From positions 1-13,074 of the forward strand of contig JALHPH010000015.1 of assembly GCA_022842565.1 (NCBI GenBank): a stretch of 13,074 nt of DNA. Reading direction: 5' to 3'. A program made the translations under genes and the position numbers. A model generated the notes under the pieces. The model saw only the letters and a program-made list of their open reading frames with translations, searched no databases and was not told the DNA's origin. Of this stretch, positions 5,117-12,626 are shown one piece after another (the first letter of the stretch is position 1; each line of letters starts with the position of its first letter). The stretch comes from Fimbriimonadaceae bacterium. GTDB taxonomy: Bacteria; Armatimonadota; Fimbriimonadia; Fimbriimonadales; Fimbriimonadaceae.

Positions 5117-7114
5117 ATGACTCGAACGACCCACTCACGAACCAGGACTCCGCGTAAATCCCGCGGCGGTTCGCTCATTGAAATCCTGGTGACCATCGTG
5201 ATTTTCACGATCGGCATTTTGGGTTTGGTGCAGGTCTTTCCCTCTGGTCTCGGCATCTTGCGAACCACGCGGACTAATACCGTCGCGACTGCCCTGGCCC
5301 GCGCCCAAATGGAGCAGATCAAGGCGAATGTGGAGCAACTCCCCGAAGCGATTCTGCCCATAAACTACGCGCGAGTCGGTGGTCAATGGGTCATTCAAGC
5401 CGACCTGAGCCGCATGCCCGGCGACCCCACCCCGATTGGAACCGGCATCCGCCTGGACGGCACCATCTTTAACGCCGATGGCGACTTCGGTTACTGGCCC
5501 TATTTCAGCGGTGCCAATGTGATGCGCCGAGTCATCGGTGAGGCCCGCGTGGTCCCGTCGCCTCGATTCGTGGATGGCGCTGGCGGCACGCTGTACGGCG
5601 GCCTCATGAACCTGCAGTTTGGCCCGGTCTTCGTGCAACCCGGTTTTGTTTCCAACTTCATCGTTTACGGAAACGACCTTAACCGCAACTGGGTCGAGGA
5701 TTTCGACCGCGTGGCCAATGCCCCCATCCGAGGCAACCGCGACCGGTTCACCAGCTTCATTGACGAAGACGGCCTTTTCTTGAGCCTGCCCCAAGGGCCA
5801 TACCGCGCCGACGCGCCCGGCTTTGCTCGCCAATACCGGCTGACCGCGACCGCGCGCTATTCCGGCGGTGTCCCGAATGAGCGCCGCAGTTTCGTGGGTG
5901 TCGTAGTGAGCGTTCCATCGGCTGGGGCCGGTGTGCGACCCGTGCACTATCCCATCGACCTGGCCTCCGTGCTGGCCGTTACCGGGTTGACGTTCGACCG
6001 CGTTGAACTCGACACCGTCCGAGTGCAGCGCGTTTACGAAAACACGACGAACTTCTTGACCAATGCTCAAGTCGCGGGTTCGCAATCGCTTTTGGATGAC
6101 GCCGCTTTTCAATATCGGCTGATGAACGCCCAGGTCGGCACCCTTTTGTTTAACCCGCTGGCCTCGAATTACCAGGAGCAACGCGGTTTTGGCCGTGTGT
6201 CGCAAGTCGCACGCGTGGACTACGACGTGCTCGACTGGCGCATCATCCGCGAAGACTTCCGTGTTCCCAACGCAGCGCCCTATCACCAGTCGCTGATCCT
6301 GAACTCGATCAAGGTCGCGGGGGATCGTGATCTGGACGGCGTGGCCTTTACCGGAATCGGCATCGACGTTCCCGCCATCGCTGGCGGCACCGAGCGCCGG
6401 GATGTCGTCGTTGTTGATTCCGAGACTGGCGGCATCTTCCTGCCGGACTCCTATCGAGTCGATAAGTCGAAAGGGATCATCACCTTTATCGATATCGATG
6501 GTGCGCAAGCGAACGGGCTGACCGGACGCATCGTTTTCCCGCAAAACGCGGGCCCGACCGTGGTAGATGACATCCGTGGCCGCAGCGTGCGAGTGCTTTA
6601 CCAAGGCAATGGCGAGTTCGCCGTGCAGCTAGTGAAAGCGACTAGCGAATACAGCGTGGCCTGGAATGCGAGCCTCGGGTTCGCCCAGTGCTATGTCGGC
6701 GGCTCGGACCCCGGACTTGGTCTGGATACCACCACGCGCATCTACTTCCCGAAGAACGACATCGGCAAGAAGGTCATCATCGGCGAAGTCTGGTTCCAGG
6801 ATGGTTCGGGTTCGCCGCGAGTGTTGCGTGAGCAGGAGTTCATCATCCAGGCGCCGCAAGTCGCCGATTGGGGTGCTTATGCCTATGTGGATATCCGTGA
6901 GAAAGCCGCGGCTGCGCTGCTGTTCGACTTCTCGCGCGGCTATGCCGTGCGGCGGGTCCGGGGTGCCAGCGTCGGTGTGCGCGTCACCTGGAACCCAACT
7001 GAATTTACCTTGACCAACGACACCGATCAGAACCTGACTCGCGTGGGCCGTTGGCTCGCGTCCCAGCGCACGTCGTCCACCGAAACCTTCCTTGTGCGTG
7101 GAGAGAACCAATGA
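5117..7114 (+). CDS. Very large PilV/GspI-like minor prepilin
   Basis: A 665-aa protein with a type III (prepilin) signal: a basic 17-residue leader ending SRG, then GSLIEILVTIVIFTIGILGL. Cleavage after G17 puts Gly at +1 (Phe is usual) and Glu at +5. VQVFPSGLG and ALARAQMEQIK (59-69) match the PilV/GspI helix. Usual family length is 120-200 aa, so about 600 residues of surface domain are extra. That part is rich in beta-strand-like and Asp/Asn segments, including a DxDxDG motif at 403-408 and a DxNxN...DxD segment at 187-197; I recognise no named domain. It probably joins the PilW- and PilX-like proteins in a tip-initiation complex, as PilV does. The start is chosen by the ribosome binding site at 5104. 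The stop overlaps the next ATG (ATGA), implying translational coupling. Prepilin identity is firm, PilV assignment good, tail function unknown. Confidence 0.85.
   Translation: MTRTTHSRTRTPRKSRGGSLIEILVTIVIFTIGILGLVQVFPSGLGILRTTRTNTVATALARAQMEQIKANVEQLPEAILPINYARVGGQWVIQADLSRMPGDPTPIGTGIRLDGTIFNADGDFGYWPYFSGANVMRRVIGEARVVPSPRFVDGAGGTLYGGLMNLQFGPVFVQPGFVSNFIVYGNDLNRNWVEDFDRVANAPIRGNRDRFTSFIDEDGLFLSLPQGPYRADAPGFARQYRLTATARYSGGVPNERRSFVGVVVSVPSAGAGVRPVHYPIDLASVLAVTGLTFDRVELDTVRVQRVYENTTNFLTNAQVAGSQSLLDDAAFQYRLMNAQVGTLLFNPLASNYQEQRGFGRVSQVARVDYDVLDWRIIREDFRVPNAAPYHQSLILNSIKVAGDRDLDGVAFTGIGIDVPAIAGGTERRDVVVVDSETGGIFLPDSYRVDKSKGIITFIDIDGAQANGLTGRIVFPQNAGPTVVDDIRGRSVRVLYQGNGEFAVQLVKATSEYSVAWNASLGFAQCYVGGSDPGLGLDTTTRIYFPKNDIGKKVIIGEVWFQDGSGSPRVLREQEFIIQAPQVADWGAYAYVDIREKAAAALLFDFSRGYAVRRVRGASVGVRVTWNPTEFTLTNDTDQNLTRVGRWLASQRTSSTETFLVRGENQ
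7100..7105 (+). promoter_or_regulatory. Ribosome binding site of the PilW-like gene
   Basis: GGAGAG (7100-7105) lies 5 nt before ATG 7111. It supports that start over an upstream in-frame start at 7051, which would put 20 residues in front of the prepilin leader and overlap the previous gene by 64 nt. Confidence 0.6.
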
Positions 7115-9489
7115 AGCGGTCTGCAAAAGCCTTTACTCTGATTGAACTGATCACGGTGATCGCCATCACCGCGGTCCTGCTCGCCATCATTCTCTTCCCG
7201 GTCATTCGCGGTTTTGACCTGACCCGCGCGGCCCAGGGCTTTGCCGATGCGCAAGAGCGCGCTCGCCGATTGATTGACCAGATCACCCGAGAAGTGGGCA
7301 ACTCGGCCAATGTCCGTGATACCTCTGGCATTGGCGGCCGAGTCAACATCCGCGTGCCGAGCGACCCCGATTTCAATGGCAGCGTGAACGGCTATGTCAC
7401 GGTCCGACTGGACAACGCCAAACTGGACATCCTGTTGCCGAGCGAGGGTGAGCCGATTCTGGACGCAAGCGGAGCGCTTCGAAACCCGAATCTGCTGATC
7501 GATCCGAACGGTGACCCTAATGACCCGGCCAACTGGCGCGGCGACCCCACTCTGCGCACCCCGCGCGGCGAGATCAACCTGCCGGCGACCCAGGGTCTGC
7601 GCCTGGTCCGGTACTTCGTGAGCCTCAACCGACCGCTTTCACGAACTCAAGATGGCTTGGGCGAGGACCTGAACCGCCTGAATGTGCCCGCTCAAGCGGA
7701 CCTGCGCTTCCCGGCTGCATACAGCAACCCGTTCGACCGCCTTCTCGGCCGAGCCGAGGGGATCGATAACCTCTATGTGCTTCGCCGTGCCGAAGTAGAA
7801 ATTCAGCGACTGAACACGACGAACGGACAGTGGGAGTTCAATAATGAGCTCTTCCGAGACGTGAACGGCGACGGAACCGTGGACGGCCTGGATCTTGATG
7901 ATCCCGATTTCATGCTCGGCGACGGAAGCGTCGACCAGGCTCGCCGGATTCTAGCATGGCTCTCCCGATCGCGAATCGTAACCGAGATCAGCCGGTACGA
8001 CATGATTCAGCCGATCTTCGACGCTCGCAGCCGCCGCGTGGTCTACGACGGAGCAACCCCACGGCTTCTCAGCCTCGTGCAGTTCACGCCCAGCCGCGTG
8101 GCCAGCGAGCCCGCGCAGGGCCGAATGGCTGTGCGCTCCGGCGAAGAAGCCGATAACAGCGCGAAGCTGGGGCCGGATGTTTTCGTCACCCAATTTGGCG
8201 GACTCTCAAACCTGTTTATTCGACTTTGGCCGAGCAGTTACCGCGATGCGACGAACAACGTCGTGCCCGCCAGCAGGGTCTATGAGCCCTGGGCATCGGG
8301 CCGAGACTACAACGTTGTTCGCACGCGCACCGTCGCCGGCCAGGCCGTGGGCCTGAGTCAGTACGTTCTGCCTGATGGATCGAACGAGCAAACGGACGGT
8401 ACAGAGGTCTTTGACCTCACTGCCTATGACAACGCGAAAGCGTTCGATAAGGCCCAGCCGCTCGGCACGCGGCCCGCGCATTTCCGCTACCCGTTCACTC
8501 ACGCCATGGTCGAGGCCAACGGCCGCTCGAACTGGCTAACCGATGTTGACGTTCGCGAGAGCTTTGTGCCAATCGTTCCTGATCGCCGAGGAGGCAAGGT
8601 CCTGGCCAGTTTTGGAATCACCGAGGTCGGTAACGGCTCGCGCGTCATCCCGATACAAGAGGACAACCGCCCCCGCAATGGCACGGGCCAAGACTTCTTG
8701 CCCAACCTCGATACCTCGCTTCCTGGAGCATCCAGCGCGACCCGTTGGCAAAACCCGTTGCTCAGTCCGAGCAGCCCGGCAACGTACGACAACAACGGCG
8801 TGCAGGACGGCGGCAGCACCATCAACCAGCGCTTCAACGCCCTCTGGCAAGATTGGAACCAGGTCATGCCGCTTGGTCCAGGTGGCGTGAGCATCCTGGA
8901 GCGCGCCCGCGAGTGCCACCGCTTCCTCGATCTTCGCTTTGTCCCGACTCTGGATGGCGAGCCAAGCCCGCTGCATCCGCAGTTCGGCTTCCCCCGAGCG
9001 CGCATCGTGCCTGGCAGCGAGGTCGTCTTTGGTCCCGACCAATCGAAAGGTACCAACCGAGGCAAGCTCATCCGCTACACCCGCGCAAACGACATCAACA
9101 ACGTCGGCGTGAATCAGTACTTCCTGCAGTACGTTCATCAGGCGGAGCCGGACTACGCGACGCTCGGCTTCACCGGGATCCCTGCAAACATCAACGATCC
9201 GACGTTCTATGACCCCAACTTGGTCTTGTCGGCGCTGATTCAGCCCCGCTACCGCGCCGGATACCTCAAATTTAACTCGGAAGAGAACCAACCGCTCCCG
9301 AACGGGAACATGTTCGTGTTCTATCGCTTCCAATTCACTGAGCCGAACGACGTGCTGGCGGTGGACTATGACTCCCGCCAAAAACTGAACATCGCGCTCA
9401 CCATCAAGAACTTCCCGCAAAGCACCCAGCCGAACCAACAATCGGTGACCGTGCGCGGCGAAGCGGCTGTAAGGAACTTTGTTCGATGA
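7111..9489 (+). CDS. Very large PilW/GspJ-like minor prepilin with a calcium loop
   Basis: A 792-aa protein with leader MKRSAKA and then FTLIELITVIAITAVLLAII. Cleavage after A7 gives Phe +1 and Glu +5, again with Ala at -1. The helix continues as AQGFADAQERARRLIDQITREVGNSANV, the PilW/GspJ pattern. Known PilW/GspJ proteins are about 200-350 aa, so a large extracellular part is added. Residues 250-261 form a 12-residue EF-hand/dockerin-type loop (D250, N252, D254, G255, V257, D258, D261), followed by more acidic GDG-rich sequence to about 275. DPNGDPND at 131-138 is a weaker DxNxD motif. The rest (about 280-780) is not a family I recognise. The start overlaps the PilV-like stop (ATGA) and the stop overlaps the PilX-like start (ATGATG). 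It probably acts in the pilus-tip complex; Ca2+ binding is inferred from sequence. Confidence 0.85.
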   Translation: MKRSAKAFTLIELITVIAITAVLLAIILFPVIRGFDLTRAAQGFADAQERARRLIDQITREVGNSANVRDTSGIGGRVNIRVPSDPDFNGSVNGYVTVRLDNAKLDILLPSEGEPILDASGALRNPNLLIDPNGDPNDPANWRGDPTLRTPRGEINLPATQGLRLVRYFVSLNRPLSRTQDGLGEDLNRLNVPAQADLRFPAAYSNPFDRLLGRAEGIDNLYVLRRAEVEIQRLNTTNGQWEFNNELFRDVNGDGTVDGLDLDDPDFMLGDGSVDQARRILAWLSRSRIVTEISRYDMIQPIFDARSRRVVYDGATPRLLSLVQFTPSRVASEPAQGRMAVRSGEEADNSAKLGPDVFVTQFGGLSNLFIRLWPSSYRDATNNVVPASRVYEPWASGRDYNVVRTRTVAGQAVGLSQYVLPDGSNEQTDGTEVFDLTAYDNAKAFDKAQPLGTRPAHFRYPFTHAMVEANGRSNWLTDVDVRESFVPIVPDRRGGKVLASFGITEVGNGSRVIPIQEDNRPRNGTGQDFLPNLDTSLPGASSATRWQNPLLSPSSPATYDNNGVQDGGSTINQRFNALWQDWNQVMPLGPGGVSILERARECHRFLDLRFVPTLDGEPSPLHPQFGFPRARIVPGSEVVFGPDQSKGTNRGKLIRYTRANDINNVGVNQYFLQYVHQAEPDYATLGFTGIPANINDPTFYDPNLVLSALIQPRYRAGYLKFNSEENQPLPNGNMFVFYRFQFTEPNDVLAVDYDSRQKLNIALTIKNFPQSTQPNQQSVTVRGEAAVRNFVR
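9471..9475 (+). promoter_or_regulatory. Ribosome binding site of the PilX-like gene
   Basis: AAGGA (9471-9475) lies 10 nt before ATG 9486 and 13 nt before the adjacent in-frame ATG 9489, so the first is favoured. It is embedded in the end of the PilW-like coding region. Confidence 0.5.
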
Positions 9490-12400
9490 TGCAATCGGTG
9501 GGTACTCGTTTGAATAGGCAGCGCACTGAGCGTGGCCAGACCTTGGTCATTGCTTTGCTCGTTCTGGGCATCATGCTTGGCCTGGGCTTCCTCTTTGCGG
9601 GGTTGATTAGTCGAAACATCTCGCAAACTGGCCGATCGCTTGAGCGAACCCGAGCGGGTGACCTCGCCGAAGCGGGTGTGCGATTTGCACACACCCAAAT
9701 GCTGTTTTCGGACCTTGGTGCAGATTGGCGTCCTGCTGCGACGCCACCCCTCGTCGATGCCACTGGCTTTAGCCGCGACCCCGATGCGCTCTACCTGCGC
9801 GCCGGAACCGGTATCCCGCTCCGCAATGCTGGCGATACACTTTTGGATCGTGGCGGGCCAGATGGCCTCGGCCCCTTTGCCCGCGTCAATTTCGATCGCG
9901 GACGCGCGCTGGTCCGCGTGCTTTACCTACCATCGGATCGAGCCGTTTTTGCCAGTCCGACCGGCGTTGTTCGACGCCCCGGAAAGGCGCGCAACTATAT
10001 CCGAATCGAGGCCATCGGACGCGTCGGACGCATCAACCCGAACGACCCGACCACTCTGGCTCGTGAGGGGCAGCAGGTCGCGGGTTTTGCCAATGACGTG
10101 GCATTCCGCACCGCCGTAGCGAGACTCCGTCAACTGGATGCGCAACTGGTAGACCAGAAAAAGCTGCTCGGCTTCGTTTCACTGGGTCTCACCGAACATG
10201 CCCGATTCATCACGAACAAGTACAGCGTTTCGCGAGAGGCTGAGCTCGGTTCGTTGACCTCCAGCGATCCGCTAGCTGGCGGCACAGAAGTAGATGGCCT
10301 CGGAATCACCCACGAAGGTGCCGACATCGCCATCCCGACCGTCATGGGCGGCGATCTGTTCGATGCAGGTGGCAACCTCTTGGTCCGGGGCACTGGTTCG
10401 ATCTATAGCAACGCCGACCTGGTCGTCCATGGCCAAGTGCGCACCGTGCTGAACCCCGACTTCGGCGACGCCGTTCAGGTCGCGGGCCGTTTGCGCGGCG
10501 CAAACCCCGAATCGACCATCGTTCTGGAGCGCGTGAACCCGAATGGCACCAGCACCACCATCCCGGTCAGCGGCACGGCGCTCAGCTCGACGGCAGGCAA
10601 TTTCAGCACCCAAAACGGCCTGCTTCGTGATGGCACCAACCAGATTGATCGAGGCGGCTATCCGCGCTCCATCGGTCGCAAAGAGCCACCAAGCTTCCTG
10701 GCCACCGACCCCAGCACCGGCCTGAACCGATACGAGAACATCACTCGGCGAAGCGGCGCGATTGGCAATAACGGCAATACCGGCGTGTTCGGTCATGGCG
10801 AAGGCGTCTGGGTTTCGGCCTCTGATATCGCAAACCAGCCGAACGAAGAGGACCGACAAGCTTCGGACCCCTCTCGCACCTTGGTGAACGACTGGCTCCG
10901 GCCCAACAACCCCAACTCGGTTGCTTGGAAGGGTCCGTTCTATATCCCGATTGCCGCTTACCTCAAGCTGACTCCCGACGGATTCCAAATCACCCGTGAT
11001 GCCCGCAGCAGCAGCCCCTTCCAGCGAACCTGGCGGCGGCCCGATGGCTCGGACAGCGGCCAAAGCACGGTTCGCTATCGACTGCGCACCATCACTCTGG
11101 CTTCGGGCGAGCGAGTCACCTTTTATCTGAATTCGGTCGCCCACCCGGCGGCTTTCACCGGACCCTCGGCCACCATCAGCGATGCGACCTTCCAAAGTAA
11201 CGGCATCCCGTTCAATGGCGTGCTGATGTTCCAAGGCGACCTGCGAGTCCGCGGCGTCATCCCGACTGATCACCAGCTCTCCGTCGTCTCGCGAGGCTCC
11301 ATCTACATTGAGGGCAGCATCACCAAGGGTGTGGTCCAAGAAAACGGCACTGTCTTGAATCGCCCGAGCACCAGCATGCTGATGCTGATGGCGAAGGACT
11401 ATGTGGCGGTCAATACCACCATGTTCTTCGGTCCCTCGATTGGTGAGGCCCCGGCCAGCAAGCGCGTCGATCCACTCCCAAACACGCCGAATCCGGTGGA
11501 ATTGGTCTTGGGATCGAACGACCGCCTGCGCCTGAGCACGGAATTCCTGCTGAACCCAGTCGATGCCAGCGGCCGACCGAACGGCAACCCGCAAACCTGG
11601 GAGCCCTTCGCCAGCACCTATGAGGATGCCCAAGGCGACCCGATCAACCCCGGGCTGCTGATGACGCACTCGGCGGATGACAACGGACCGACGTTCGTGC
11701 AGCTCGGCGTTCGGCCACAGACCTTCTTTGATTTGACCTCGACCCCGACCCAGGCTTATCTGTGGCCGCGATCGGCGGTGTTCAACACAGTCGCCGGTGC
11801 CGAGTTCCCGACCGTGACGGGCAATATTCCTGTGTATGGTCTGGCGAGCCCGCAGATCAATGCCTATCCTCGGTTTGAGACGGTGAGCGTGGCCATCGCC
11901 ACGGCGCAGTTCACGCTGACGGGCAATAAGCTGGTCGCGCCAGGAGCAAACGCCTTTGGCCCGATCCAATTGGGCCTGCAAGACAGCACGGAGTTCGACC
12001 TGCGGCTCTTCCCGGCGCTCGGGCTCTATGCCAGCAAGAACTATGCGCTCGCCCGCGCGGCGATCAACCCGCACGACATCCGCATCGAGGCCGCAATGTT
12101 TGCCGAAGAGGGCTCGTTCTTCGTGATTCCAGGTGCCCCGTTCAACTTTAACAGCGAAGACACGCGCCAACGGTTCGATTCGGAAGTAGGATCGCTTGGT
12201 CTCGCCGCCGCGCAGCAACGCCGCTACGAAGAGCGGGGTGCCCTGCCGCTGACCCCATTCTATGGCGAACCGCTGAACGTGCGTGTTTCGATCCTTGGAG
12301 CGATCACCGAGAACATGCCCGCGCCGATCGGTCAGCAAGCCGAGTGGCAGCGCCGTTGGGGCTGGATGCCACGCATCCTGCCTGGTTCCGACCTCTTTGC

Positions 12401-12626
12401 GCCCTCGCAGCACATTCCCAATGGTTGGCCTAGCATTTTGGGTGCCAACCCTGGAGAAGTGTTCTTGCCGAACTTGACGGTGACTTACGACCCGGCGCTT
12501 GCCCTGGCGACCGCCGATGGTCAGAACAGCCTACGACGCTCCAGCGATGGGCTCTGGACTCTGCCGCCCACGCCCCGGCTGCCCGTCAGTCCGAAATTTG
12601 CTTACTTTGGAGAAGATAACCGGTGA
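9486..12626 (+). CDS. Giant PilX/GspK-like prepilin with beta-rich surface domain
   Basis: A 1046-aa protein. The leader ends in TERG17, followed by QTLVIALLVLGIMLGLGFLF; cleavage after G17 puts Gln at +1 and Ile, not Glu, at +5. Lack of Glu5 is a known feature of GspK/PilX-type subunits thought to sit at the pilus tip. The helix continues TRAGDLAEAGVRFAH (55-69), matching PilX N-terminal domains. PilX is usually 150-200 aa and GspK about 300, so this is exceptionally long. Two segments look like beta-solenoid or DUF4900-type strands: about 296-340 (RGTGSIYSNADLVVHGQV) and 576-647 (FQGDLRVRGVIP, SRGSIYIEGSITKG, then MLMLMAKDYVAVNTTMFF), separated by a Pro/Asn/Ser-rich insertion. The C-terminal 400 residues are unrecognised. 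It overlaps both neighbours by 4 nt. Likely the tip-most pilin, interacting with the secreted protein encoded next; the domain names are inference. Confidence 0.82.
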   Translation: MMQSVGTRLNRQRTERGQTLVIALLVLGIMLGLGFLFAGLISRNISQTGRSLERTRAGDLAEAGVRFAHTQMLFSDLGADWRPAATPPLVDATGFSRDPDALYLRAGTGIPLRNAGDTLLDRGGPDGLGPFARVNFDRGRALVRVLYLPSDRAVFASPTGVVRRPGKARNYIRIEAIGRVGRINPNDPTTLAREGQQVAGFANDVAFRTAVARLRQLDAQLVDQKKLLGFVSLGLTEHARFITNKYSVSREAELGSLTSSDPLAGGTEVDGLGITHEGADIAIPTVMGGDLFDAGGNLLVRGTGSIYSNADLVVHGQVRTVLNPDFGDAVQVAGRLRGANPESTIVLERVNPNGTSTTIPVSGTALSSTAGNFSTQNGLLRDGTNQIDRGGYPRSIGRKEPPSFLATDPSTGLNRYENITRRSGAIGNNGNTGVFGHGEGVWVSASDIANQPNEEDRQASDPSRTLVNDWLRPNNPNSVAWKGPFYIPIAAYLKLTPDGFQITRDARSSSPFQRTWRRPDGSDSGQSTVRYRLRTITLASGERVTFYLNSVAHPAAFTGPSATISDATFQSNGIPFNGVLMFQGDLRVRGVIPTDHQLSVVSRGSIYIEGSITKGVVQENGTVLNRPSTSMLMLMAKDYVAVNTTMFFGPSIGEAPASKRVDPLPNTPNPVELVLGSNDRLRLSTEFLLNPVDASGRPNGNPQTWEPFASTYEDAQGDPINPGLLMTHSADDNGPTFVQLGVRPQTFFDLTSTPTQAYLWPRSAVFNTVAGAEFPTVTGNIPVYGLASPQINAYPRFETVSVAIATAQFTLTGNKLVAPGANAFGPIQLGLQDSTEFDLRLFPALGLYASKNYALARAAINPHDIRIEAAMFAEEGSFFVIPGAPFNFNSEDTRQRFDSEVGSLGLAAAQQRRYEERGALPLTPFYGEPLNVRVSILGAITENMPAPIGQQAEWQRRWGWMPRILPGSDLFAPSQHIPNGWPSILGANPGEVFLPNLTVTYDPALALATADGQNSLRRSSDGLWTLPPTPRLPVSPKFAYFGEDNR
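12609..12612 (+). promoter_or_regulatory. Ribosome binding site of the secreted-protein gene
   Basis: GGAG (12609-12612, within TTTGGAGAA) lies 10 nt before GTG 12623. It supports this GTG as the start, in GTGA overlap with the PilX-like stop. Confidence 0.5.

Noticed and set aside
5135..6604. A 489-codon - strand open frame opposite the PilV-like gene
   Set aside because: Same in-register shadow effect; low-complexity product, no domain, and the sense gene has a clear prepilin signal.
7051..7110. Upstream start for the PilW-like gene
   Set aside because: It would lengthen the leader by 20 residues and overlap the previous gene by 64 nt, whereas ATG 7111 has a good ribosome binding site and the standard short basic leader.
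8536..9441. A 301-codon - strand open frame opposite the PilW-like gene
   Set aside because: In-register shadow of the PilW-like gene; no motif and no separate promoter or ribosome binding site seen.
10272..12413. A 713-codon open frame on the - strand opposite the PilX-like gene
   Set aside because: It is codon-in-register with the sense gene, so its stops would need TTA, CTA or TCA sense codons, which are rare in this GC-rich coding style. The product is Arg/His/Ala-rich with no recognisable motif.
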